Of a stretch of DNA of 64,000 nucleotides, positions 34,659 through 47,324 are shown in pieces. The stretch's first letter is position 1; each line of letters begins with the position of its first letter. The notes under the pieces are model-generated. The model was not told where the DNA came from and did no database searches. It saw nothing but the letters and a program-made list of their open reading frames with translations. Source of the DNA: Liolophura sinensis (Eukaryota > Mollusca > Polyplacophora > Chitonida > Chitonidae); the NCBI RefSeq assembly GCF_032854445.1, contig NW_027018067.1:1-64000 (forward strand), read 5' to 3'. The translations under genes were made by a program, and so were the position numbers.

Positions 34659-37600
34659 ATGAAAAGTTGAATATAGTAATGACCAGTCGCGATTGTACAT
34701 AGTTAATGTAGCCGATTTTCAATTCGCAAAAAAGACCTGGCAAAAATCCAAAAGTGGAAAAACTGTTCCAATGCTGCTGGTAAGAGGCCAATCCGACGTA
34801 TTTTTTGACGAGAAATCGAATGGTGCAAACCGCGTTGCTCTCCGACCAATACTTTTGGCTGTAGCCACAAATGAATAATCATTGATGTCAAGATCACGTG
34901 CCAGCAACGGCTCTTACTCCATGGAAACCAAGGAAATTTGCAATTTTTCAACAGCTGGAGATGCCTGGCCCAATTGCCGCATCTTTTGGCACCTTATTGA
35001 TGTGGGTCAGTGTTCAATTGTACTTTTTACAGCGGACTGTAATCAAGTACCTTGTGTTTTTTTTTATATACAAATGGTGTGGTTTTTCTACATGTAGATA
35101 AAGACATTGAGTTTGTCTTCGACTTAGAAGTAAGACAACTGCTGGGTGAGTTAAATGGGCTTGGCCCAAAGATTTGACGTCGTCTGGGCTACCGAAGGGC
35201 ACATAACTTATAATGAAAAGTTGAATATAGTAATGACCAGTCGCGATTGTACATAGTTAATGTAGCCGATTTCAATTCGCAAAAAGACCTGGCAAAAATC
35301 CAAAAGTAGAAAAACTGTTCCAATGCTGCTGGTAAGAGGCTAATCCGACGTATTTTTTGACGAGAAATCGAATGGTGCAAACCGCGTTGCTCTCCGACCA
35401 ATACTTTTGGCTGTAGCCACAAATGAATAATCATTGATGTCAAGATCACGTGCCCAGCAACGGCTCTTACTCCATGGAAACCAAGGAAATTTGCAATTTT
35501 TCAACAGCTGGAGATGCCTGGCCCATTGCGCATCTTTTGGCACCTTATTGATGTGGGTCAGTGTTCAATTGTACTTTTTACAGCGGACTGTATCAAGTAC
35601 CTTGTGTTTTTTTTATATACAAATGGTGTGGTTTTTCTACATGTAGATAAAGACATTGAGTTTGTCTTCGACTTAGAAGTAAGACATTTGCTGGGTGAGT
35701 TAAATGGGCTTGGCCCAAAGATTTGACGTCGTCTGGGCTACCGAAGGCCACATAACTTATAATGGAAAAGTTGAATATAGTAATGACCCAGTCGCGATTG
35801 TACATAGTTAATGTAGCCGATTTCAATTAGAAAAAAAGACCTGGCAAAAATCCAAAAGTGGAAAAAACTGTTCCAATGCTGCTGGTAAGAGGGCTAATCC
35901 GACGTATTTTTTGACGAGAAATCGAATGGTGCAAACCGCGTTGCTCTCCGACCAATACTTTTGGCTGTAGCCACAAATGAATATCATTGATGTCAAGATC
36001 ACGTGCCCAGCAACGGCTCTTACTCCCATGGAAACCAAGGAAATTTGCAATTTTTCAACAGCGTGAGATGCCTGGCCCAATTGCGCATCTTTTGGCACCT
36101 TATTGATGTGGGTCAGTGTTCAATTGTCCTTTTTACAGCGGACTGTATCAAGTACCTTGTGTTTTTTTTATACAAATGGTGTGTTTTTCTACATGTAGAT
36201 AAGACATTGAGTTTGTCTTCGACTTAGAGTAAGACCATTTGCTGGGTGAGTTAAATGGGCTTGGCCCAAAGATTTGACGTCGTCTGGGCTACCGAAGGCC
36301 ACATAACTTATAATGAAAAGTTGAATATAGTAATGACCAGTCGCGATTGTACATAGTTAATGTAGCCGATTTCAATAGAAAAAAATACCAGGCAAAAATC
36401 CCAAAAGTGGAAAAACTGTTCCAATTCTGCTGGTAAGAGGCTAATCCGACGTATTTTTGACGAGAAATCGAATGGTGCAAAGCACGTTGCTCTCCGACCA
36501 ATACTTTTGGCTGTAGCCACAAATGAATAATCATTGATGTCAAGATCACGTGCCCAGCAACGGCTCTTACTCCATGGAAACCAAGGAAATTTGCAATTTT
36601 TCAACAGCTGGAGATGCCTGGCCCAATTGCGCATCTTTTGCACCTTATTGATGTGGGTCAGTGTTCAATTGTACTTTTTACAGCGGACTGTATCAAGTAC
36701 CTTGTGTTTTTTTTATATACAAATGGTGTGGTTTTTCTACATGTAGATAAAGACATTGAGTTTGTCTTCGACTTAGAAGTAAGACATTTGCTGGGTGAGT
36801 TAAATGGGCTTGGCCCAAAGATTTGACGTCGTCTGGGCTACCGAAGGCCACATAACTTATAATGAAAAGTTGAATATAGTAATGACCAGTCGCGATTGTA
36901 CATAGTTAATGTAGCCGATTTCAATTAGAAAAAAGACCTGGCAAAAATCCAAAAGTGGAAAAACTGTTCCATGCTGCTGGTAAGAGGCTAATCCGACGTA
37001 TTTTTTGACGAGAAATCGAATGTGCAAACCGCGTTGCTCTCCGACCAATACTTTTGGCTGTAGCCACAAATGAATAATCATTGATGTCAAGATCACGTGC
37101 CCAGCAACGGCTCTTACTCCATGGAAACCAAGGAAATTTGCAATTTTTCAACAGCTGGAGATGCCTGGCCCAATTGCGCATCTTTTGGCACCTTATTGAT
37201 GTGGGTCAGTGTTCAATTGTCCTTTTTACAGCGGACTGTATCAAGTACCTTGTGTTTTTTTTTATATACAAATGGTGTGGTTTTTCTACATGTAGATAAA
37301 GACATTGAGTTTGTCTTCGACTTAGAAGTAAGGACATTTGCTGGGTGAGTTAAATGGGCTCTGGCCCAAAGATTTGACGTCGTCTGGGCTACCGAAGGGC
37401 ACATAACTTATAATGAAAAGTTGAATATAGTAAGTACCAGTCGCGATTGTACATAGTTAATGTAGCCGATTTCAATTAGAAAAAATACCAGGCAAAAATC
37501 CAAAAGTGGAAAAACTGTTCCAATGCTGCTGGTAAGAGGCTAATCCGACGTATTTTTTGACGAGAAATCGAATGGTGCAAACCGCGTTGCTCTCCGACCA

Positions 37601-40600
37601 ATACTTTTGGCTGTAGCCACAAATGAATAATCATTGATGTCAAGATCACGTGCCCAGCAACGGCTCTTACTCCATGGAAACCAAGGAAATTTGCAATTTT
37701 TCAACAGCTGGAGATGCCTGGCCCAATTGCGCATCTTTTGGCACCTTATTGATGTGGGTCAGTGTTCAATTGTACTTTTTACAGCGGACTGTATCAAGTA
37801 CTACCTTGTGTTTTTTTTATATACAAATGGTGTGGTTTTTCTACATGTAGATAAAGACATTGAGTTGTCTTCGACTTAGAAGTAAGACATTTGCTGGGTG
37901 AGTTAAATGGGCTTGGCCCAAAGATTTGACGTCGTCTGGGCTACCGAAGGGCACATAACTTATAATGAAAAGTTGAATATAGTAATGACCAGTCGCGATT
38001 GTACATAGTTAATGTAGCCGATTTCAATTAGACAAAATACCAGGCAAAACCCAAAAGTGGAAAACTGTTCCAGTGCTGCTGGTAAGAGGCTAATCCGACG
38101 TATTTTTTGACAAGAAATCGAATGGTGCAAACCGCGTTGCTCTCTGACCAATACTTTTGGCTGTAGCCACAAATGAATAATCATTGATGTCAAGATCACG
38201 TGCCCAGCAACGGCTCTTACTCCATGGAAACCAAGGAAATTTTGCAATTTTTCAACAGCTGGAGATGCCTGCCCAATTGCGCATCTTTTGGCACCTTATT
38301 GATGTGGGTCAGTGTTCAATTGTCCTTTTTACAGCGGACTGTATCAGTACCTTGTGTTTTTTTTATATACAAATGGTGTGTTTTTCTACATGTAGATAAA
38401 GACTTTGAGTTTGTCTTCGACTTAGAAGTAAGACATTTGCTGGGTGAGTTAAATGGGCTTGGCCCAAAGATTTGACGTCGTCTGGGCTACCGAAGGCCAC
38501 ATTAACTTATAATGAAAAAGTTGAATATAGTAATGACCAGTCGCGATTGTACATAGTTAATGTAGCCGAAATCAGTTAGCAAAAAGACCAGGCAAAAATC
38601 CAAAGTAGAAAAACTGTTCCAATTGCTGCTGGTAAGAGGCTAATCCGACGTATTTTTTGACGAGAAATCGAATGGTGCAAACCGCGTTGCTCTCCGACCA
38701 ATCTTTTGGCTGTAGCCACAAATGAATAATCATTGATGTCAAGATCACGTGCCCAGCAACGGCTCTTACTCCATGGAAACCAAGGAAATTTGCAATTTTT
38801 CAACAGCTGAGATGCCTGGCCCAATTGCGCATCTTTTGGCACCTTATTGATGTGGGTCAGTGTTCAATTGTACTTTTTTCAGCGGACTGTATCAAGTACC
38901 TTGTGTTTTTTTTATATACAAATGGTGTGGTTTTTCTACATGTAGATAAAGACATTGAGTTTTGTCTTCGACTTAGAAGTAAGACAACTGCTGGGTGAGT
39001 TAAATGCGCTTGGCCCAAGATTTGACGTCGTCTGGGCTACCGAAGGGCACATAACTTATAATGAAAAGTTGAATATAGTAATGACCAGTCGCGATTGTAC
39101 ATAGTTAATGTAGCCGATTTCAATCGCAAAAAGACCAGGCAAAATCCAAAAGTAGAAAAACTGTTCCAATGCTGCTGGTAAGAGGCTGATCCGACGTATT
39201 TTTTGACGAGAAATCGAATGGTGCAAACCACGTTGCTCTCCGACCAATACTTTTGGCTGTAGCCACAAATGAATAATCATTGATGTCAAGATCACGTGCC
39301 CAGCAACGGCTCTTACTCCATGGAAACCAAGGAAATTTGCAATTTTTCAACAGCTGGAGATGCCTGGCCCAATTGCGCATCTTTTGGCACCTTATTGATG
39401 TGGGGTCAGTGTTCAATTGTACTTTTTTCAGAGGACTGTATCAAGTACCTTGTGTTTTTTTTATATACAAATGGTGTGGTTTTTTCTACATGTAGATAAA
39501 GACATTGAGTTTGTCTTCGACTTAGAAGTAAGACAACTGCTGGGTGAGTTAAATGCGCTTGGCCCAAAGATTTGACGTCGTCTGGGCTACCGAAGGGCAC
39601 ATAACTTATAATGAAAAGTTGAATATAGTAATGACCAGTCGCGATTGTACATAGTTAATGTAGCCGATTTCAATTAGAAAAAATACCAGGCAAAAATCCA
39701 AAAGTGGAAAAACTGTTCCAATTCTGCTGGTAAGAGGGCTATTCCGACGTATTTTTTGACGAGAAATCGAATGGTGCAAACCACGTTGCTCTCCGGCCAA
39801 TACTTTTGCTGTAGCCACAAATGAATAATCATTGATGTCAAGATCACGTGCCCAGCAACGGCTCTTACTCCATGGAAACCAAGGAAATTTGCAATTTTTC
39901 AACAGCTGGAGATGCCTGGCCCAATTGCGGCATCTTTTGGCACCTTATTGATGTGGGTCAGTGTTCAATTGTCCTTTTTACAGCGGACTGTATCAAGTAC
40001 CTTGTGTTTTTTTTATATACAAATGGTGTGGTTTTTCTACATGTAGATAAAGACAATGAGTTGTCTTCGACTTAGAAGTAAGACACTGCTGGGTGAGTTA
40101 AATGGGCTTGGCCCAAAGATTTGACGTCGTCTGGGCTACCGAAGGGCACATAACTTATAATGAAAAGTTGAATATAGTAAATGACCAGTCGCGATTGTAC
40201 ATAGTTAATGTAGCCGATTTCAATTAGAAGAAAAGACCTGGCAAAAAATCCAAAGTGGAAAAACTGTTCCAGTGCTGCTGGTAAGAGGCTAATCCGACGT
40301 ATTTTTTGACGAGAAATCGAATGGTGCAAACCGCGTTGCTCTCCGACCAATACTTTTGGCTGTAGCCACAATGAATAATCATTGATGTCAAGATCACGTG
40401 CCCAGCAACGGCTCTCTTACTCCATGGAAACCAAGGAAATTTTGCAATTTTTCAACAGCTGGAGATGCCTGGCCCAATTGCGCATCTTTTGGCACCTTAT
40501 TGATGTGGTTCAGTGTTCAATTGTACTTTTTACAGCGGACTGTATCAAGTACCTTGTGTTTTTTTTATATACAAATGGTGTGGTTTTTCTACATGTAGAT

Positions 40601-40713
40601 AAAGACATTGAGTTTGTCTTCGACTTAGAAGTAAGACCAACTGCTGGGTGAGTTAAATGGCTTGGCCCAAAGATTTGATGTCGTCTGGGCTACCGAAGGG
40701 CACATAACTTATA
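34659..40713 (+). repeat. Indel-rich monomers M64-M74, probably unpolished sequence
   Basis: Starts are 34659, 35213, 35762, 36313, 36862, 37413, 37965, 38512, 39061, 39611 and 40160. These eleven monomers hold roughly sixty single- or double-base insertions and deletions by hand count, about 1%, against none or one in most other monomers. M66 alone has more than ten (for example extra bases near 35765, 35788, 35866, 35892 and 36027, lost bases near 35983, 36171, 36183 and 36201). The changes are private, scattered and mostly in short homopolymers, as expected for uncorrected long reads. The underlying order M64-M72 matches M77-M82 followed by M87-M89. The presence of real satellite here is certain, the exact bases are not. 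Confidence 0.8.
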
Positions 40714-42916
40714 ATGAAAAGTTGAATATAGTAATGACCAGTCGCGATTGTACATAGTTAATGTAGCCGATTTCAATTCGCAAAAAGACCAGGCAAAAAT
40801 CCAAAAGTAGAAAAACTGTTCCAATGCTGCTGGTAAGAGGCTAATCCGACGTATTTTTTGACGAGAAATCGAATGGTGCAAACCGCGTTGCTCTCCGACC
40901 AATACTTTTGGCTGTAGCCACAAATGAATAATCATTGATGTCAAGATCACGTGCCCAGCAACGGCTCTTACTCCATGGAAACCAAGGAAATTTGCAATTT
41001 TTCAACAGCTGGAGATGCCTGGCCCAATTGCGCATCTTTTGGCACCTTATTGATGTGGGTCAGTGTTCAATTGTACTTTTTACAGCGGACTGTATCAAGT
41101 ACCTTGTGTTTTTTTTATATACAAATGGTGTGGTTTTTCTACATGTAGATAAAGACATTGAGTTTGTCTTCGACTTAGAAGTAAGACATTTGCTGGGTGA
41201 GTTAAATGGGCTTGGCCCAAAGATTTGACGTCGTCTGGGCTACCGAAGGCCACATAACTTATAATGAAAAGTTGAATATAGTAATGACCAGTCGCGATTG
41301 TACATAGTTAATGTAGCCGATTTCAATTAGAAAAAAAGACCTGGCAAAAATCCAAAAGTGGAAAAACTGTTCCAATGCTGCTGGTAAGAGGCTAATCCGA
41401 CGTATTTTTTGACGAGAAATCGAATGGTGCAAACCGCGTTGCTCTCCGACCAATACTTTTGGCTGTAGCCACAAATGAATAATCATTGATGTCAAGATCA
41501 CGTGCCCAGCAACGGCTCTTACTCCATGGAAACCAAGGAAATTTGCAATTTTTCAACAGCTGGAGATGCCTGGCCCAATTGCGCATCTTTTGGCACCTTA
41601 TTGATGTGGGTCAGTGTTCAATTGTCCTTTTTACAGCGGACTGTATCAAGTACCTTGTGTTTTTTTTATATACAAATGGTGTGGTTTTTCTACATGTAGA
41701 TAAAGACATTGAGTTTGTCTTCGACTTAGAAGTAAGACATTTGCTGGGTGAGTTAAATGGGCTTGGCCCAAAGATTTGACGTCGTCTGGGCTACCGAAGG
41801 CCACATAACTTATAATGAAAAGTTGAATATAGTAATGACCAGTCGCGATTGTACATAGTTAATGTAGCCGATTTCAATTCGCAAAAAAGACCTGGCAAAA
41901 ATCCAAAAGTGGAAAAACTGTTCCAATGCTGCTGGTAAGAGGCCAATCCGACGTATTTTTTGACGAGAAATCGAATGGTGCAAACCGCGTTGCTCTCCGA
42001 CCAATACTTTTGGCTGTAGCCACAAATGAATAATCATTGATGTCAAGATCACGTGCCCAGCAACGGCTCTTACTCCATGGAAACCAAGGAAATTTGCAAT
42101 TTTTCAACAGCTGGAGATGCCTGGCCCAATTGCGCATCTTTTGGCACCTTATTGATGTGGGTCAGTGTTCAATTGTACTTTTTACAGCGGACTGTATCAA
42201 GTACCTTGTGTTTTTTTTTATATACAAATGGTGTGGTTTTTCTACATGTAGATAAAGACATTGAGTTTGTCTTCGACTTAGAAGTAAGACAACTGCTGGG
42301 TGAGTTAAATGGGCTTGGCCCAAAGATTTGACGTCGTCTGGGCTACCGAAGGGCACATAACTTATAATGAAAAGTTGAATATAGTAATGACCAGTCGCGA
42401 TTGTACATAGTTAATGTAGCAGATTTCAATTCGCAAAAAGACCTGGCAAAAATCCAAAAGTAGAAAAACTGTTCCAATGCTGCTGGTAAGAGGCTAATCC
42501 GACGTATTTTTTGACGAGAAATCGAATGGTGCAAACCGCGTTGCTCTCCGACCAATACTTTTGGCTGTAGCCACAAATGAATAATCATTGATGTCAAGAT
42601 CACGTGCCCAGCAACGGCTCTTACTCCATGGAAACCAAGGAAATTTGCAATTTTTCAACAGCTGGAGATGCCTGGCCCAATTGCGCATCTTTTGGCACCT
42701 TATTGATGTGGGTCAGTGTTCAATTGTACTTTTTACAGCGGACTGTATCAAGTACCTTGTGTTTTTTTTATATACAAATGGTGTGGTTTTTCTACATGTA
42801 GATAAAGACATTGAGTTTGTCTTCGACTTAGAAGTAAGACATTTGCTGGGTGAGTTAAATGGGCTTGGCCCAAAGATTTGACGTCGTCTGGGCTACCGAA
42901 GGCCACATAACTTATA
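40714..42916 (+). repeat. Monomers M75-M78
   Basis: Starts are 40714, 41264, 41815 and 42367. They match M62, M63, M64 and M65 in order: R with a GTAGAAA linker; L with GTCCTTTT; R with GGCCAATCC, 9-T and ACAACTGC; then R with CCTGG and GTAGAAA. They contain none of the private indels of M64-M65. M78 has AGCAGATTTC near 42418, a private change. Confidence 0.88.
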
Positions 42917-45120
42917 ATGAAAAGTTGAATATAGTAATGACCAGTCGCGATTGTACATAGTTAATGTAGCCGATTTCAATTAGAAAAAAAGACCTGGCAA
43001 AAATCCAAAAGTGGAAAAACTGTTCCAATGCTGCTGGTAAGAGGCTAATCCGACGTATTTTTTGACGAGAAATCGAATGGTGCAAACCGCGTTGCTCTCC
43101 GACCAATACTTTTGGCTGTAGCCACAAATGAATAATCATTGATGTCAAGATCACGTGCCCAGCAACGGCTCTTACTCCATGGAAACCAAGGAAATTTGCA
43201 ATTTTTCAACAGCTGGAGATGCCTGGCCCAATTGCGCATCTTTTGGCACCTTATTGATGTGGGTCAGTGTTCAATTGTCCTTTTTACAGCGGACTGTATC
43301 AAGTACCTTGTGTTTTTTTTATATACAAATGGTGTGGTTTTTCTACATGTAGATAAAGACATTGAGTTTGTCTTCGACTTAGAAGTAAGACATTTGCTGG
43401 GTGAGTTAAATGGGCTTGGCCCAAAGATTTGACGTCGTCTGGGCTACCGAAGGCCACATAACTTATAATGAAAAGTTGAATATAGTAATGACCAGTCGCG
43501 ATTGTACATAGTTAATGTAGCCGATTTCAATTAGAAAAAATACCAGGCAAAAATCCAAAAGTGGAAAAACTGTTCCAATTCTGCTGGTAAGAGGCTAATC
43601 CGACGTATTTTTTGACGAGAAATCGAATGGTGCAAAGCACGTTGCTCTCCGACCAATACTTTTGGCTGTAGCCACAAATGAATAATCATTGATGTCAAGA
43701 TCACGTGCCCAGCAACGGCTCTTACTCCATGGAAACCAAGGAAATTTGCAATTTTTCAACAGCTGGAGATGCCTGGCCCAATTGCGCATCTTTTGGCACC
43801 TTATTGATGTGGGTCAGTGTTCAATTGTACTTTTTACAGCGGACTGTATCAAGTACCTTGTGTTTTTTTTTATATACAAATGGTGTGGTTTTTCTACATG
43901 TAGATAAAGACATTGAGTTTGTCTTCGACTTAGAAGTAAGACATTTGCTGGGTGAGTTAAATGGGCTTGGCCCAAAGATTTGACGTCGTCTGGGCTACCG
44001 AAGGCCACATAACTTATAATGAAAAGTTGAATATAGTAATGACCAGTCGCGATTGTACATAGTTAATGTAGCCGATTTCAATTAGAAAAAAAGACCTGGC
44101 AAAAATCCAAAAGTGGAAAAACTGTTCCAATGCTGCTGGTAAGAGGCTAATCCGACGTATTTTTTGACGAGAAATCGAATGGTGCAAACCGCGTTGCTCT
44201 CCGACCAATACTTTTGGCTGTAGCCACAAATGAATAATCATTGATGTCAAGATCACGTGCCCAGCAACGGCTCTTACTCCATGGAAACCAAGGAAATTTG
44301 CAATTTTTCAACAGCTGGAGATGCCTGGCCCAATTGCGCATCTTTTGGCACCTTATTGATGTGGGTCAGTGTTCAATTGTCCTTTTTACAGCGGACTGTA
44401 TTAAGTACCTTGTGTTTTTTTTTATATACAAATGGTGTGGTTTTTCTACATGTAGATAAAGACATTGAGTTTGTCTTCGACTCAGAAGTAAGACATTTGC
44501 TGGGTGAGTTAAATGGGCTTGGCCCAAAGATTTGACGTCGTCTGGGCTACCGAAGGGCACATAACTTATAATGAAAAGTTGAATATAGTAAGTACCAGTC
44601 GCGATTGTACATAGTTAATGTAGCCGATTTCAATTAGAAAAAATACCAGGCAAAAATCCAAAAGTGGAAAAACTGTTCCAATGCTGCTGGTAAGAGGCTA
44701 ATCCGACGTATTTTTTGACGAGAAATCGAATGGTGCAAACCGCGTTGCTCTCCGACCAATACTTTTGGCTGTAGCCACAAATGAATAATCATTGATGTCA
44801 AGATCACGTGCCCAGCAACGGCTCTTACTCCATGGAAACCAAGGAAATTTGCAATTTTTCAACAGCTGGAGATGCCTGGCCCAATTGCGCATCTTTTGGC
44901 ACCTTATTGATGTGGGTCAGTGTTCAATTGTACTTTTTACAGCGGACTGTATCAAGTACCTTGTGTTTTTTTTATATACAAATGGTGTGGTTTTTCTACA
45001 TGTAGATAAAGACATTGAGTTTGTCTTCGACTTAGAAGTAAGACATTTGCTGGGTGAGTTAAATGGGCTTGGCCCAAAGATTTGACGTCGTCTGGGCTAC
45101 CGAAGGCCACATAACTTATA
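42917..45120 (+). repeat. 4-monomer HOR-4b, copy 1 (M79-M82)
   Basis: Starts are 42917, 43468, 44019 and 44571, a total of 2204 bp. Markers: L-type with GTCCTTTT; K-type with AATTCTGCTGG and GCAAAGCACG; L-type with ACTGTATTAAG and CGACTCAGAAG; K-type with TAGTAAGTACCAG near its start. The same order, with added indels, is in M66-M69. Confidence 0.92.
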
Positions 45121-47324
45121 ATGAAAAGTTGAATATAGTAATGACCAGTCGCGATTGTACATAGTTAATGTAGCCGATTTCAATTAGAAAAAAAGACCTG
45201 GCAAAAATCCAAAAGTGGAAAAACTGTTCCAATGCTGCTGGTAAGAGGCTAATCCGACGTATTTTTTGACGAGAAATCGAATGGTGCAAACCGCGTTGCT
45301 CTCCGACCAATACTTTTGGCTGTAGCCACAAATGAATAATCATTGATGTCAAGATCACGTGCCCAGCAACGGCTCTTACTCCATGGAAACCAAGGAAATT
45401 TGCAATTTTTCAACAGCTGGAGATGCCTGGCCCAATTGCGCATCTTTTGGCACCTTATTGATGTGGGTCAGTGTTCAATTGTCCTTTTTACAGCGGACTG
45501 TATCAAGTACCTTGTGTTTTTTTTTATATACAAATGGTGTGGTTTTTCTACATGTAGATAAAGACATTGAGTTTGTCTTCGACTTAGAAGTAAGACATTT
45601 GCTGGGTGAGTTAAATGGGCTTGGCCCAAAGATTTGACGTCGTCTGGGCTACCGAAGGCCACATAACTTATAATGAAAAGTTGAATATAGTAATGACCAG
45701 TCGCGATTGTACATAGTTAATGTAGCCGATTTCAATTAGAAAAAATACCAGGCAAAAATCCAAAAGTGGAAAAACTGTTCCAATTCTGCTGGTAAGAGGC
45801 TAATCCGACGTATTTTTTGACGAGAAATCGAATGGTGCAAAGCACGTTGCTCTCCGACCAATACTTTTGGCTGTAGCCACAAATGAATAATCATTGATGT
45901 CAAGATCACGTGCCCAGCAACGGCTCTTACTCCATGGAAACCAAGGAAATTTGCAATTTTTCAACAGCTGGAGATGCCTGGCCCAATTGCGCATCTTTTG
46001 GCACCTTATTGATGTGGGTCAGTGTTCAATTGTACTTTTTACAGCGGACTGTATCAAGTACCTTGTGTTTTTTTTATATACAAATGGTGTGGTTTTTCTA
46101 CATGTAGATAAAGACATTGAGTTTGTCTTCGACTTAGAAGTAAGACATTTGCTGGGTGAGTTAAATGGGCTTGGCCCAAAGATTTGACGTCGTCTGGGCT
46201 ACCGAAGGCCACATAACTTATAATGAAAAGTTGAATATAGTAATGACCAGTCGCGATTGTACATAGTTAATGTAGCCGATTTCAATTAGAAAAAAAGACC
46301 TGGCAAAAATCCAAAAGTGGAAAAACTGTTCCAATGCTGCTGGTAAGAGGCTAATCCGACGTATTTTTTGACGAGAAATCGAATGGTGCAAACCGCGTTG
46401 CTCTCCGACCAATACTTTTGGCTGTAGCCACAAATGAATAATCATTGATGTCAAGATCACGTGCCCAGCAACGGCTCTTACTCCATGGAAACCAAGGAAA
46501 TTTGCAATTTTTCAACAGCTGGAGATGCCTGGCCCAATTGCGCATCTTTTGGCACCTTATTGATGTGGGTCAGTGTTCAATTGTCCTTTTTACAGCGGAC
46601 TGTATTAAGTACCTTGTGTTTTTTTTTATATACAAATGGTGTGGTTTTTCTACATGTAGATAAAGACATTGAGTTTGTCTTCGACTCAGAAGTAAGACAT
46701 TTGCTGGGTGAGTTAAATGGGCTTGGCCCAAAGATTTGACGTCGTCTGGGCTACCGAAGGGCACATAACTTATAATGAAAAGTTGAATATAGTAAGTACC
46801 AGTCGCGATTGTACATAGTTAATGTAGCCGATTTCAATTAGAAAAAATACCAGGCAAAAATCCAAAAGTGGAAAAACTGTTCCAATGCTGCTGGTAAGAG
46901 GCTAATCCGACGTATTTTTTGACGAGAAATCGAATGGTGCAAACCGCGTTGCTCTCCGACCAATACTTTTGGCTGTAGCCACAAATGAATAATCATTGAT
47001 GTCAAGATCACGTGCCCAGCAACGGCTCTTACTCCATGGAAACCAAGGAAATTTGCAATTTTTCAACAGCTGGAGATGCCTGGCCCAATTGCGCATCTTT
47101 TGGCACCTTATTGATGTGGGTCAGTGTTCAATTGTACTTTTTACAGCGGACTGTATCAAGTACCTTGTGTTTTTTTTATATACAAATGGTGTGGTTTTTC
47201 TACATGTAGATAAAGACATTGAGTTTGTCTTCGACTTAGAAGTAAGACATTTGCTGGGTGAGTTAAATGGGCTTGGCCCAAAGATTTGACGTCGTCTGGG
47301 CTACCGAAGGGCACATAACTTATA
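45121..47324 (+). repeat. 4-monomer HOR-4b, copy 2 (M83-M86)
   Basis: Starts are 45121, 45673, 46223 and 46775, a total of 2204 bp, identical in length to copy 1. Only T-run lengths (M79/M83 and M80/M84 are swapped between 8 and 9) and GGGCAC/GGCCAC end markers were seen to differ. In the noisy tract at 34659-40713 this unit is present once, not twice. Confidence 0.92.

Noticed and set aside
34693-34878. 61-codon plus-strand frame MYIVNVADF in M64
   Set aside because: It exists only because of extra bases in the error-prone tract; clean copies of the same region have stops in this frame.
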